From: Terebella lapidaria
Taxonomy: Eukaryota > Annelida > Polychaeta > Terebellida > Terebellidae
Direction: 5' to 3'
Length of the DNA: 64,000 nt
NCBI GenBank assembly: GCA_949152475.1
Contig: OX424566.1
Location: forward strand, 10,811,177-10,875,176
Below the pieces are notes generated by a model that was given only the letters and a program-made list of their open reading frames with translations, did not search any database and was not told the origin of the DNA. Below, one piece after another: positions 37,178 to 48,062 of this stretch. The number at the start of each line of letters is the position of its first letter. Positions within the stretch are counted from its first letter, which is position 1. Both the position numbers and the translations under genes were made by a program.

Positions 37178-39700
37178 TGATAGATAGATTTAGATAGATA
37201 GATTTATTTCCCAAATCAGCAAATTAATAAAATGTGATACAGATATTATGATAAAAAAGGAGTAAAGTGAGATGGGAGGAGCAACGTAACCAATTCAGGT
37301 TGTCTTCCCGTTGCCCCCAAATAAAATAAACACATAAATAATTATATTCATACTGAACAAATAGTCGTAGTGGAGAGATTGTTAGAAGGGAGTTGTCCAC
37401 AACACGCATGTGCCACCCGCCACAGTGAATCGGGAACCGGTACATTGGTTAGGGAGAGGTACACGACTCGAGAAATATACTATATACAAATAACATCAAT
37501 TCGAAAGACGAATTCAAAGGAGATGTAGATGATAAGTTTTAGCGACAGTCAGAGCACCTGGTATTGTCACAGTTCACAGCAGATTGATATGCATTCAGAT
37601 AAGTGGATTTGACGGTGTGCTTGACTACGTTTTTTTAACAAGGCAGTTTCAGATTTGATGAGTATCTGTTAAAAACTACGGGGAAGTGAAAAGGGGGGAG
37701 TTTATCCACAAAACGAGATTTAGTTCTGGGTATATTGAATAACTGGGACTGTCGCGTGATATAATAAGTTTGAACATTAATATTTAAACTGAACACGTTA
37801 TCGAAAGATTTGGGTAGATTTTCATTTATATAGTCATACATAAAAAGCATAATCTGGAGCTGATGCAGATCAGTTACTTTCAGAATGCCACACCGCTTGA
37901 AGAGTGGATCAGTGTGGCTATTGTATTTTTTATTATGTATCTTTCTCATGGCCTGTTTTTTCATAAGTACAGTGTTTTGTAATACCGCCGTACTGGCATT
38001 TCCCCAGGCAAGTATACCATAAGTTAAATGGGGATGGATCAAAGCATAATATAAAGTGAGCAGGCTTTCTTGGGGAAGGAAAATTTTCAATTGTTTCATA
38101 GCAAATAATGCTCTCGAAATTTTCTTATTTATATTGGCAACTTGTTGTTTCCACGAGAGAGATTCGTCAATTATTATGCCTAAAAATTTACATGCATTTG
38201 TGCGTGTCAAAGTAACGCCATTGATTACCAAATTGTTGTTATTGATCACCCGGCGATGTATTCCGCTTGGTTGAATGACCATATATTGAGTTTTGGAAGC
38301 ATTTAAAGAAAGTTTATTTGCACAGAACCAGTTAAAGAGTTTATCGAGACTTATGTTTGCTCGAGTGAATAATTTAGTCGGGTCGTCGTCAGATAGCACG
38401 AGAGTTGTGTCGTCTGCAAATGATAAGATATTTTCTTCCGTGCTGTGATTAATATCATTTATATAAATAAGAAATAATAAGGGCCCTAGGATAGATCCCT
38501 GTGGAACTCCACACCTAATTGGTAGACTGTCAGATAAATGCGAGTCAAAGTCAACAAATTGACTTCTACCTGTTAAATAACTTTTTATCCATTCATTAGC
38601 TAGCCCACGAATCCCATATATGTTTAATTTGTACAGCAGAATATCAGTGCTTATGGTATCAAAGGCTTTACTTAGGTCACAGAATGCAGCCAAGGTTAGT
38701 TTAGATGGGGATGAATTACTGGATTCCGCACATTGATTCAATAGGTGAATTATAGGATGAATAGTTGAATGCTTCGCTCTGAAGCCATATTGATGACGAT
38801 ATAGTATATTATTTGAGTTAAAAAAATTCATGATTTTGTTGTACATGATCCTTTCAAATATTTTGGAAACTGATGACAATAAACTAATCGGCCTATAATT
38901 GTTTAGGGAACATGGGTCGCCAGATTTGAATATAGGTATGACCTTCGCACGTTTGAGTTCCGACGGGAAAATTCCGGTTGAAAATGTCAAATTAATTATA
39001 TGGGTAAAAGGAAGCACAATTTTATCTATTATTTTTGTAAGTGATTTTGTGGAAATGCCGTCAGCACCAAAACTTGTTTTGGGTTTCAGTTTATTCGCAA
39101 TGTCCAGTATGTCAGACGGAAGAATCGGATCTAGAAACATGGAATTTACATTATGATTGGGCATATAGTCTGTGAAATTCCTATTCGAGATGGGCACGTT
39201 ATGATTGACTTGGTAGCCAATATTAGCAAAACAATTATTGAAGGTACTTGCTATATCATCTTTATTGCTTACCTGATGGTTATCAATGTTATATGACTGT
39301 GGATACTCTGACTTATCATTTTCCTTGCCTATAGCCTTTCTGAGTACTTTCCAAATCTGTTTAATATTTTGTTTATTATTTTCGATAAAAGTCTTGTAGT
39401 ACGATATTTTGGCTTTGCGTTTAGCCTTATTGAAAATGTTCAAGTGCGTTTTATAACAGGCAATATTTTTTGGCGTCGGTTTGTGTAATTTTTTAAGGAA
39501 TAATTTCGATAAATTGCGAGAAGAAATCATCAGTCCGTCTGTCATCCAGGGTTCGCGCTTTATTTGTCTATTTTTGGCATTTGTACATTTTACAGGAAAT
39601 GAAGTATTGAATGGTACGTTTATTATTTCGTTTAGTTTCATATAGGCATCATCCGGGCAGTTTAAATTTGTAGTTGCCATCGCAACCAATGGCCGAACTG
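37178..39700 (-). mobile_element. Non-LTR retrotransposon, 5'-truncated
   Basis: The minus-strand element has an RT-coding frame (37,635-39,680), a 3' UTR of about 430 bp, AATAAA near the end (37,203-37,208 on the complement) and a terminal TCTATC-type short repeat at about 37,178-37,206. The endonuclease part expected upstream of RT is absent, as in 5'-truncated insertions. The left border near 39,700 is approximate. Confidence 0.85.
37635..39680 (-). CDS. Non-LTR retrotransposon reverse transcriptase (ORF2 C-terminal part)
   Basis: An uninterrupted frame of 681 codons from the ATG at 39,680. It shows non-LTR RT motifs in order: KRAKVIPIFKSGD and NNYRPISLLSSVSKIFE, QYGFRAKHST, CDLSKAFDTI (motif A), GVPQGSILGPLLFLIYIND, SFADDTTLV (catalytic FADD), LNASKTQYMVI and CKFLGIIIDESLSW. 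The C-terminal part runs on through WGNASTAVLQ and KRCGILKVTDLHQLQ. No apurinic endonuclease domain precedes it, so this is the RT portion of a longer ORF2. It would copy the element RNA at the target site. The style fits the Jockey/CR1 group; exact clade not certain. The open frame suggests a fairly recent insertion. Confidence 0.85.
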   Translation of the reverse strand: MATTNLNCPDDAYMKLNEIINVPFNTSFPVKCTNAKNRQIKREPWMTDGLMISSRNLSKLFLKKLHKPTPKNIACYKTHLNIFNKAKRKAKISYYKTFIENNKQNIKQIWKVLRKAIGKENDKSEYPQSYNIDNHQVSNKDDIASTFNNCFANIGYQVNHNVPISNRNFTDYMPNHNVNSMFLDPILPSDILDIANKLKPKTSFGADGISTKSLTKIIDKIVLPFTHIINLTFSTGIFPSELKRAKVIPIFKSGDPCSLNNYRPISLLSSVSKIFERIMYNKIMNFFNSNNILYRHQYGFRAKHSTIHPIIHLLNQCAESSNSSPSKLTLAAFCDLSKAFDTISTDILLYKLNIYGIRGLANEWIKSYLTGRSQFVDFDSHLSDSLPIRCGVPQGSILGPLLFLIYINDINHSTEENILSFADDTTLVLSDDDPTKLFTRANISLDKLFNWFCANKLSLNASKTQYMVIQPSGIHRRVINNNNLVINGVTLTRTNACKFLGIIIDESLSWKQQVANINKKISRALFAMKQLKIFLPQESLLTLYYALIHPHLTYGILAWGNASTAVLQNTVLMKKQAMRKIHNKKYNSHTDPLFKRCGILKVTDLHQLQIMLFMYDYINENLPKSFDNVFSLNINVQTYYITRQSQLFNIPRTKSRFVDKLPPFHFPVVFNRYSSNLKLPC

Positions 39701-41529
39701 TGCCCTTTTCAACTAGTTGCTATGGCCAATATCTAATTAAAAAACAATATAATGTAGAATATATTGTCAAGTTTCAACCCCTCCGCTATCCCGAATCCTC
39801 GGGGACAGTGCGCTCTCCGTGGATCACTGCGGGTACAGTTATTTCCTTAGAACGTTAAAGTCATAGTAGCAAGGTATCATTATATGGTTTTATTCATGTC
39901 CAGATAAAGATATTGTGAGCATTTGGTGATAAAATAGATGTTCGCATTGATTGGTAATTAATAACAGCGACATGTTATCGATTATATTGAGCCAGTATTG
40001 CAATCGCCTTCTCATGCTGATGAAACAAGAAAATGCAGCTAACTGCGGGAGACGACATTAGAGCTCGAGCACATCATCAGCACCACGAGACCTGAATATA
40101 TCTTACACACACCCCCCCCCCCCCCTTTAAAAAAAAGGAAATTGAAACATATCATGTCCCACATGATTCCAATTCATTCCCGTATATTTTGATGAAACAC
40201 ATAGGCCTACTTCAATCATATTCCTAATGAGTAAACATTTATTTTGAACTCAATGAAACAGATACGCCTGATAAAATGATATTGAACCTCAATAAAATAT
40301 CCTTAAAATATTGGAAACTATGAGGAATATCTGCATCTGATATCATGATATAGATAACACATGCATACTGAGCAAATTAAAAGACCAGTTTAAAATAAAA
40401 AGGTTTCGCAACCGAGCATGGAACACCTTGTCAGGTGATAAAATATGTCCAATTACGGTGAATGTAGTCGTGGTACCGTAGACGAAACGTTGTGTTTACT
40501 TCATTACGCCAAAGAAGGCCGCACGCAATGTTACATGTACATGCATGCACAAAATGCTGCACAGAAAATTGTACGTTCCAAAGTACGCGTCATTGCGGTA
40601 AAATTTGCTTTGCATTCTGGGAATGTGAATTTCCATCGGCTCCGCCATTTTGACGTTTTCCAGACGAGCTGACCATTTTGCGTAATTTTCTCAAACCTAA
40701 CACATCGATTTATGCATTATATATCTGTGGAATATTCAAAGCTTGCCATCAAATCGAGAGATTTTATGTCAAGGACGAAGAAAATACTCATTTGAAGTAG
40801 GTGTACAAAGGTTTACATGCGAAAACGGGCGTCGATAGGTTGGCATGAAACCTCCATGAAAAAGTCAGCACATAGACATGTAGAGAGTTGGGGGCTTCGC
40901 CCCAACGCTCTAATGTCAAAAATAGCTTCGGCAGTTTCCGTAATTGTGACGTCAGTTGAGGCAGAAAGTGTTTCGATGGCTGGCCAAAAACGTAAAATAC
41001 GTAATTTGGGCGGTCAGCTCAAAGATGGAAAACCACTCCAAAATGCATTAGATTCAAAAGAAAATTAGATTCAAAAGAAAATACGCCAGCAAATACAGGA
41101 CATCCTGCTGTTCAACAAACCTCCGTTCCGGGTGAATAAATAGTACTTATTCTAAATATCAAGACAAGAAATGCCATAATGCCGCTATCTCACCCGTTCA
41201 TTTGAATTGTCAAACATACTCCAGAGGAATGAATATATGCGACACGCAGGTTACCTTGCTGGCTACATGTACTTTCAAGTCTGCCTCAACTGACGTCACC
41301 GACCACGTGACCTACACTAAAGTCGTGATCAAAATCTTCGGCAAATTACGGAAGGAGTGCCTATTTGAATCAATATCTCGAAACCCACTAATTGTATTTG
41401 TAAAATTCGTTCGAATTCACTGAAAACTATTCATAATAGACTAAATGAAAAGCACTTTCCTCAGCATGCTACTAGGTCTTTAACCAGGACACCATTCAGA
41501 TATAACGTAAGGACACCACTCAGATATAG
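39701..41529. other. Mostly unassigned DNA with an inverted repeat
   Basis: No gene is recognised. A 14-base C run lies at 40,112-40,125. GTTGGGGGCTTCGCCCCAAC (40,888-40,907) can form a hairpin. TGACGTCAGTTGAGGCAGA at 40,949 is repeated inverted at 41,281-41,299, so the ~350 bp between may be a small element. Open frames here are short, with no recognised domain. Confidence 0.45.
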
Positions 41530-41842
41530 CATCATCATCGTGGTGTTAGCTGTGGCCAGCTCACCGACGATCCGCTGCGGGGTAGAACCCCGGACAACCC
41601 GACGATTTGCCAGAGCCTGTGTCGCACCATCTCAGGGCGAGAGACTACCGTTCCAGTGGGCGTGCGCTACAGATCTAAGCAGCCCCCCTCCTGCGCCCCC
41701 AATTGGAAATCGCCCCCGGGACCATTAGAGCACAATCATGGCCGTGCCCTCCGTCTTCCTCTCGCCTTGCTAGCTCTGAGACAACTTCGAACAAAAAAGA
41801 CGGGCTGCCAGCACACGAAAGACAAGGGATGACGTAAGACCA

Positions 41843-42520
41843 TTGTTTCAGTATATTGGAGCGAGAGGATTAGAAAGTGCTGCTAAGCAGTGCACATGCT
41901 TTAAACACGAAGGGACTGAAACAAGAGCAGTGTTAACTAACAAACTCCTATCGCAATCTTTGGGCAAAATCGCACTGCACCAAGTCAGGTGGGCTACCTG
42001 CGGGTATGTACTGCTCCAGACAGATGCTCCGGCCCCGGCTCTGTACCTGGCTGTTCCCTCGCAGGCGGCCGCGCCTTCTCCTGTGCAAGCATCGCAGGTG
42101 GCCCCATGGTCTGCCCTGGCTCCCCGGGAGTTCGCCATGGAGCCCAACCCTCAGTGGGTTGGTACACCGGCGTCCCCCACCGGAATGCCCGCGCAAGCGG
42201 CACCGGCTGTCAGGTCGTGCTCGTCCTTGGATGAGTACAACTTAGAGGAAAACGATTTCTGTGCGGCGCAGATAATTGCGCACTGTGTAGGAATCGACGC
42301 TCCGGGCCCCGCGGAATGCTGTGCATTCACCTCAGGACCGGCCCAGAACCGTCCCTGTTATTTCTGCGGAACGCAGGGACACTTTTGGCCCGGAGGACTG
42401 TTGGAGCGCTTGCGGGTACGCGACTATCAAGGGGGTCTTCCCGAGCCGCGCCGGAGAAATACCTCCTATCGGCCAGGTCCTCCAGGACAGCGAAGCCAAC
42501 CTCCGCGTGAGGGAAACTGA
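41843..42520 (+). CDS. Gag-like protein with degenerate zinc knuckle
   Basis: An open frame of 225 codons. The middle is Ala/Pro/Ser rich (APAPALYLAVPSQAAAPSP). Then come an acidic stretch with a few Cys and CYFCGTQGHFWPGG, which follows the retroviral-type knuckle C-x2-C-x4-H-x4-C except that the last Cys is Gly. The C-terminus is basic and Pro/Arg rich. This order resembles nucleocapsid parts of LTR or DIRS-like elements. The last ligand may lie across a frameshift, since another frame is also open here. Start codon choice is uncertain. It could be a chance frame in G+C-rich DNA. Confidence 0.35.
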   Translation: MFQYIGARGLESAAKQCTCFKHEGTETRAVLTNKLLSQSLGKIALHQVRWATCGYVLLQTDAPAPALYLAVPSQAAAPSPVQASQVAPWSALAPREFAMEPNPQWVGTPASPTGMPAQAAPAVRSCSSLDEYNLEENDFCAAQIIAHCVGIDAPGPAECCAFTSGPAQNRPCYFCGTQGHFWPGGLLERLRVRDYQGGLPEPRRRNTSYRPGPPGQRSQPPREGN

Positions 42521-43117
42521 AACCAGACGTAGTGGCGACAAACACTGCGTCCGGGGACAGCGCCGATCATGATCACGTCAGGGTCGGTGAAGCACCGTAT
42601 CTCTCACTACGGTCTGTGGCCCTTCTCACAGCATGTCGTGGACGACAGTTGGAGAGAGTCTGGCATTATGTCGGCAGGCTCGAGCTACGCAGCTCCCCTG
42701 ACGGCCACCATGTGCCAGACCCCAGCGGAGTAGGCGACGACAGCAGAGGCCATCCGGACAGCAACAGAAGCTGTCCGTCAACCGCCGGCAACCCAACCTG
42801 TGGAAGAACAGACTCGGATCACCACTGATCACCACGGTTTTGTCTGAGATGCCGCAGATTACGGCCCGGACACGCGTGGCCTCCCCCAAGCGGTGCACCC
42901 CGCCAGTGACTAAGGGGAAGAGCTCGTCCTCTGGAACCGCTCTGGACCGGACGGCCCCTCTTCAGTCTCCGGGTGCCCTGTCGGCGGAGGAGTATCCGAC
43001 CTTTCTGGAGGTGAGGGTCCGTCAGAGGGACGTGTGGTGGCGGACACCACCGCCTGGGCCAGGCATGTCTGGGCTCGCTGGGCGGGCTGCTACCTGGATA
43101 ACGTTCTGATGATAGAG

Positions 43118-43240
43118 TAGGCACTGCGCCCGCAGTGACCCTTGGTGAGCGGACTATCCACGAGGATCCAAGGATAGCGGGCGTTGCATCCGCTGTGACC
43201 CGTGGTGAGAGGACTATCCTCGAGGATCCCGGATAGCGGA
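43118..43240. repeat. 60-bp direct repeat with stem-forming core
   Basis: Two copies have CGCAGTGACCC at 43,131 and CGCTGTGACCC at 43,191. Each contains GGACTATCC ... GAGGATCC ... GGATAG, able to form a short stem. It marks the right border of the G+C-rich block. Confidence 0.6.
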
Positions 43241-43509
43241 CGACATTAAAAATTTACATCATATTGATATTTTGAAAGTTATATCAACGTCGTGATAAGA
43301 TTGCACGAAGTTGTCTTGGAGAAGTCTAATAGTCGCTCATTATCCCGCCAGGGAGAGGCTGGCATTCTTAGGTTTCCGCACCTGACTGAAAATTTGTCTA
43401 TTTCATTCAAAAATATTTCAGAAGTCAAATCCCCGGTTAGCCCGGGATGTTTTATGATGTCCTTGCTGAAATTTGGTTGTTAGAAACAGTCATTTGGTTG
43501 TTACAAATG

Positions 43510-44345
43510 ATCGTGTAAGTATCAATCTATCAACACAAATACAATCATATTTTGATTACGCCAATTTAACTTTTGTATCTCTTGTAATTTTGATCGTGTG
43601 TAAGTGATTCTTTGTCGGAAAATATTCAATTCACACTGGGTCTTCGAGATGCAACTCGTAATTGAGGAGGGAACTCTTTGAGAGAGATTTGAAACTGGAC
43701 GGCCTTCATGTTGTTTAATGTACGAAAAACGGTTGGACCTGCTTGTAGGAATACTATGAAAATTATCTCCTCCCGGGTGGTTCGTATATACATGGTGAAG
43801 TTGTACTCAAAGTCACTGATGCACCCATTATATAACTGAAGGCCTTTCGGCACATATTGGCAAACATAGCCGCATGAAACAGATATATGACAAGTACATA
43901 AGTACCTGATCACGAGCCCGAAGGCTACTGAGTTGATGGTATCCTCGGGGACAGATTTAACGTCCGCCAGCAGTGACACCGACTCAGTGGTATGAATGTA
44001 AGTATCAATCTATTACCACAAATACAGCTAAATTTTGATGATTCCAATAACAAACGTAAAACACAACATTTTGCAATAGAAACAAATCCTGACGAAATAC
44101 TTTATCAAAAGACACACTGGCGTCATCAGGGGCAGACAGTGTTGTAAATGGTTGTTTCTACTGTACACCTGATGGAATTAGTATACAACTGCCTATGAAA
44201 ATAATTTAGAAATCCGAAACAAACCCCATGGAATAGATTTGTGACAAGTACATAAGTACCTATTCACAAGCCAAAAGGCTACTGAGTGATGGTATCCTCG
44301 GGGACAGACTTAACGTCCACCAGCAGTGACACCGGTTGATTGTTT
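43510..44345 (-). repeat. Tandem duplication containing exon-like sequence
   Basis: TAAGTATCAATCTATYAMCACA occurs near 43,517 and 43,999, and an ~100-bp block (GTACATAAGTACCT ... CAGCAGTGACACCG) at 43,893-43,983 and 44,238-44,332. On the minus strand the 43.9-kb copy encodes SVSLLADVKSVPEDTINSVA, opening into a putative GTACTT donor. The other copy has lost one base in the same codons. A further minus-strand open segment at about 43,640-43,830 (YNFTMYIRTTREEIIFIVF) has the look of an extracellular beta-sandwich domain. I cannot assign a gene. Confidence 0.4.
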
Positions 44346-45414
44346 TTATCCATTTCAGATTTAGTGAAAAAGTCAGTGTTTCTCCAGGATTTAATACCCT
44401 AGGCTGAGGAAATGTCAAAATTTATTTGCATGAACTTCATCCAGATATAATAGTGAACCCCACGAGAACCTTCAAAACTATCAGCACTGATGGTTTTGCC
44501 GAGTCGAGTCCTTGATTATCATTATCACATAATACTTTGTACTGCCATAATTGATGAGTAGGAAATCAACATTATTCCTCGGTATTTTCGAGCTTCACTG
44601 CAGGAGCATTGAGTCGTACTTTGATGTATGCTAATTTATTTCCACCAGTACATGTTATTCCAACAGTTACTCATCTGTTTGAAGGTTGTCTTAAAAACTA
44701 CTATGCCATGACATAAATTATCCTGATCGAAGACACCGTAGCATAAAATATTCCATTTAGTAATCTTACAAGTATATCATGTGTTGAATACAAGTTTGCA
44801 CATTATAATGTTATCCACGACTATTCAAACTATGTAGAAACTGGCCTAAGTTCAAGCAATCAAATTATATCTGTTGCACCCTGTCATTTGGCTGAAATGT
44901 TATCAAATGTTCTGCAGGTAATTTACTGTCTATTTATCTGTACTTAACAACCCGTGGTTATCATGCCACAGTGATATAACAGATATAACTACTCGGCATC
45001 AGCTCACCACGTGATTACTCATGGTTTAACAATGTTGTTCAACCTAAGAAAACAACAATAATATACATGTAGAACTTTGATTGAGAACATGCTTCAGAAT
45101 GATAGACAAGTTTTGCCATTTCTATCCTAATGACGATAGCTGCCAGACTTTCGACACAGATAACAGTTCTCGGAGTGGTGAATAAATATATCGTCATCTA
45201 ATCTCCAATTATGTGCAGTTCATTGTTTTTCTTGTTAACAATTAGCTTTGGTGAACAAATGAAACATTACTGATTTAAATATATACCATATCATAAAGGG
45301 ACTTGACGTTTCCAGACATCATCACAAACATACAGGTTATCATGGTTATGTAGCGTGTGTCTGATTAGAAACAACCCATCTGCCTACCTGCCCCGAACAC
45401 GTCTCACTAATACC
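44346..45414. other. Unassigned non-coding stretch
   Basis: A+T-rich DNA without a recognised gene, RNA gene or strong repeat. Confidence 0.45.
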
Positions 45415-45658
45415 CCCGTCACAATGGATTGGCGGTGCCACTACGGTACCACAACCGTTTTCAGTCAAAACCGCCATCACCTTAGTGACACCTCCAGTAG
45501 GGCTCTTTCCCCTCTCATCAAACGTGAGTTTTTTCTCCACGGCAGTACGGAGGATCCAGTGAGGTTGCACGGCGGCGTGACTGAGGACATGGCGATCCTA
45601 CTGAGTTACCACTACGGTTTGGTTGGCGGTTCCACAGCGGCAGCATCGCATGCGGCTT

Positions 45659-45666
45659 TATAAAAG
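45659..45666 (+). promoter_or_regulatory. TATA box of the inverted-repeat element
   Basis: TATAAAAG lies in a G+C-rich context 64 bp upstream of the ATG at 45,730. A start site about 30 bp downstream would leave a short leader before that ORF. Confidence 0.5.
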
Positions 45667-45729
45667 GGAGGTGGTTTTCGGTGAAATTCATTACTTTTTT
45701 TTGCGGAAGACGTGTATGCTACAGTAATT

Positions 45730-45930
45730 ATGCTGGAACGTACCACAACAAGGGGAAGAGCTACCAAGACACGCCCTCCTAAGCCCCCTCCAACCTCGGA
45801 AGAGGAGTCTTCCTATGAGGATGATGCTGTTGCCGCTGTTGTTGCTGAAGGTGGTGATGAGTCAGACAACCAGCTCGTAGCCAGCAAACCAACACAAAAG
45901 AAGACAAAAATCACAACTGACCTATTTTAA
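45730..45930 (+). CDS. Small hypothetical protein of the inverted-repeat element
   Basis: A 66-codon frame. The N-terminus is basic and Pro-rich (MLERTTTRGRATKTRPPKPP), followed by an acidic stretch, TSEEESSYEDD, and an Ala/Val/Gly-rich part, ending in Lys-rich KKTKITTDLF. It follows a good TATA box. There is no known domain. It may be the first exon or a fragment of the element's own protein. Confidence 0.35.
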   Translation: MLERTTTRGRATKTRPPKPPPTSEEESSYEDDAVAAVVAEGGDESDNQLVASKPTQKKTKITTDLF

Positions 45931-46290
45931 AATCAGAACTGAGGATTTTTTATCAATGAATCGATCTGAAGTGTTTCAAAACTTTCAGAACACTGTTGAA
46001 ATTTATTCAGAAAACCAAAGCTTTTATGTGCAAAAATTTGACCGCAGTAGCACCGTGCAAGACCCTCAGTGCAACCTCCATGCAACCGCAGTGGAAACGC
46101 CATTGCCGTACAGGCACCTCAATAACACCGCCATCACCGTAGTGTGGACGCAGTGGCATCGCAATAAGATTGCCTAGTTTTCTCGAAGTGCTCCCGTAGT
46201 AGCACCTCAGTAGCACCGCCATCGCCGCCACTTGATCACAGTAGGGTCGCCAGTTTACTTTTCTGGCAGTTGCACGGCGGTCTTACTGAG

Positions 46291-47288
46291 GATGCATGAC
46301 GCTTATTTTGTTAAAGGCGACTCTGATGCCCCATACAAGTACACTGAAATAGATGTGGTAAATATGGTTAAATTTCTGATTAATAATATTTTTGTGGAAT
46401 TTGATGGTCGAATATTTCAACAAACTATTGGTATTCCCATGGGTACAAACTGTGCACCATTATTGGCAGACCTGTTTTTATACTCATATGAATCAGATTT
46501 TATCCAACATTTACAAAGAGGAGGTTCTAAGAAACTAAAATGTAATTTTAATTTCACTTTCCGATACATAAATGATGTATTGTCGCTGAATAATAAAAAA
46601 ATAAAAGTTTGGTGAATATTTGGATGTCATATATCATGTATATCGTAAGGAACTTGAAATTAAGGATACTGCAGAATCCGCTAATTTTTCCAACTATCTA
46701 GACCTGAGGTTGGAGATTGATAATGATTCTAACCTGTCAACTAGATTATATGACAAACGTGATTTCAATTTTTCCATAGTCAATTTCCCTTTTCTAAGCA
46801 GCAACATTCCTATGTCACCGGCATATGGTGTGTTTGTTTCTCAACTTATACGCTATTCCAGAGTCAGTTGCAAATATGAGGACTTTGTCTATCGAAGTGC
46901 CCAGCTAGTCTCTAAACTGCTGCGACAATGATATGTTTTACCAAGACTTTTTATAGCTGCGTTCAAGAAATTCTATGGACGTCATCATGATCTGGTTGAT
47001 AAATACGGCAAATCCATGTCTGCCATGCAACTAGATCTATTTTCATGTTCATTTTGGGGAATTCATGACGGGTGCCACTAGTGGGACAGGAAATACTCAC
47101 TCTTTCCGGAACACCTGATTTCACCTCCTAATGGCCATTTTTGGGGGTTCATGAGTTTCCCCGTTATTTTTGTTTTCTCTCACTTCGTATGCCTGATATG
47201 ACTTTCTGTCCCCGTACTATGAGATTGGATAACGGACCCTGTTTTGTTTGCTTGGAATACTTAATACTGGGTATTGATTCCACGTCTA
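46291..47288 (+). pseudogene. Reverse transcriptase fragment, copy 2 (inactive)
   Basis: The shared sequence with copy 1 begins near GCTTATTTTG (46,291). The first frame reads FVKGDSDAPYKYTEID, FDGRIFQQTIGIPMGTNC, APLLADLFLYSYESDFIQHL and FRYINDVLSLNN, then stops at 46,615. The catalytic pair is Asn-Asp instead of Asp-Asp. A second frame (46,620-46,931) continues with YLDLRLEID, LYDKRDFNFS and SPAYGVFVSQLIRYSR. Motif A, still present in copy 1, is missing here. Family as for copy 1 (possibly Penelope-like). Confidence 0.7.
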
Positions 47289-47530
47289 TGGAGATGCTAA
47301 TGAGGTGCTTGTACAGTTCCATGGCAGTTATGGCGTTGCCACGACGATCCTAATGCGGATTGGTCCCACGGTGGCACGTGCCGCCGCGAAGGGCCGCGAT
47401 GTTGACAGTTTTCCGCGGTGTAACGGCGATCAAACGCGGTATCGTCGAGGAACCACGGTGGTCATGGCGGTGCCACGGCGATTTACCTCATATAAGCCCC
47501 GCCGTGGCACCGCCAATGCAGTGTGACGGG

Positions 47531-47995
47531 AATATAAATAACGTTTGTGGTTTATTCAATGTATGCATGCATATCAAATATTCTGAGCGGAAAAAAAACC
47601 CCGAGCCACTCTCAAACTCAAGGCCAAATCCAAAGGACAAATCGAGCAAATTTAATGGAACTTCAATAATCCCAATAATAGACCGCATATCATGAGGTGC
47701 CATGATGAGTTGAAACCAAGTGTTTCATTATGAGTCAATATCTCCTGCACCACATGCAATCCATGTTGCATGCATGTCACATTATTTGGATTAATTATCA
47801 ACCAGATCGTGATGATGTGCTCATAATTTCTTCGATGCAGCTGTTAGTCTTGGTAAACCATATCCTTGTCCCAACGTTTCAGCAAAATACCTGGCAACTT
47901 TGGTAACTTCGCTCATATCTGCCATTAGCTAGAGAGAAAATCATAGGAATAGTGCGACAAACAAACCATATGTAGATTATTATTATTATTATTAA

Positions 47996-48062
<67 letters not shown>

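Larger units (their letters stand above)
41530..43250 (+). mobile_element. G+C-rich island, probable retroelement remnant
   Basis: Base composition switches sharply from A+T-rich DNA to a G+C-rich block and back. The block holds a gag-like frame (41,843-42,520) with a zinc-knuckle-like motif, further G+C-rich frames and a 60-bp direct repeat at its right end. No RT, integrase, recombinase or LTR was recognised, so the element class is open. Confidence 0.4.
45415..47530 (+). mobile_element. Inverted-repeat element with CCCGTCACA ends
   Basis: The ends are inverted: the left starts CCCGTCACAATGGATTGGCG and the right, reverse complemented, CCCGTCACACTGCATTGGCG, with 25 of 27 positions equal. 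The interior ends carry many copies of GGCGGTGCCAC-like words on both strands, resembling subterminal transposase-binding repeats. Inside are a TATA box, a 66-codon ORF and an RT fragment in the same orientation as the one in the element at 33.4-36.1 kb. AATA lies near both borders but does not abut them identically. No transposase was recognised, so the superfamily is open. Confidence 0.65.

Noticed and set aside
40888..40907. GTTGGGGGCTTCGCCCCAAC as an RNA gene or terminator
   Set aside because: It is a single short hairpin without cloverleaf or other RNA features, and intrinsic terminators are not expected in this genome.
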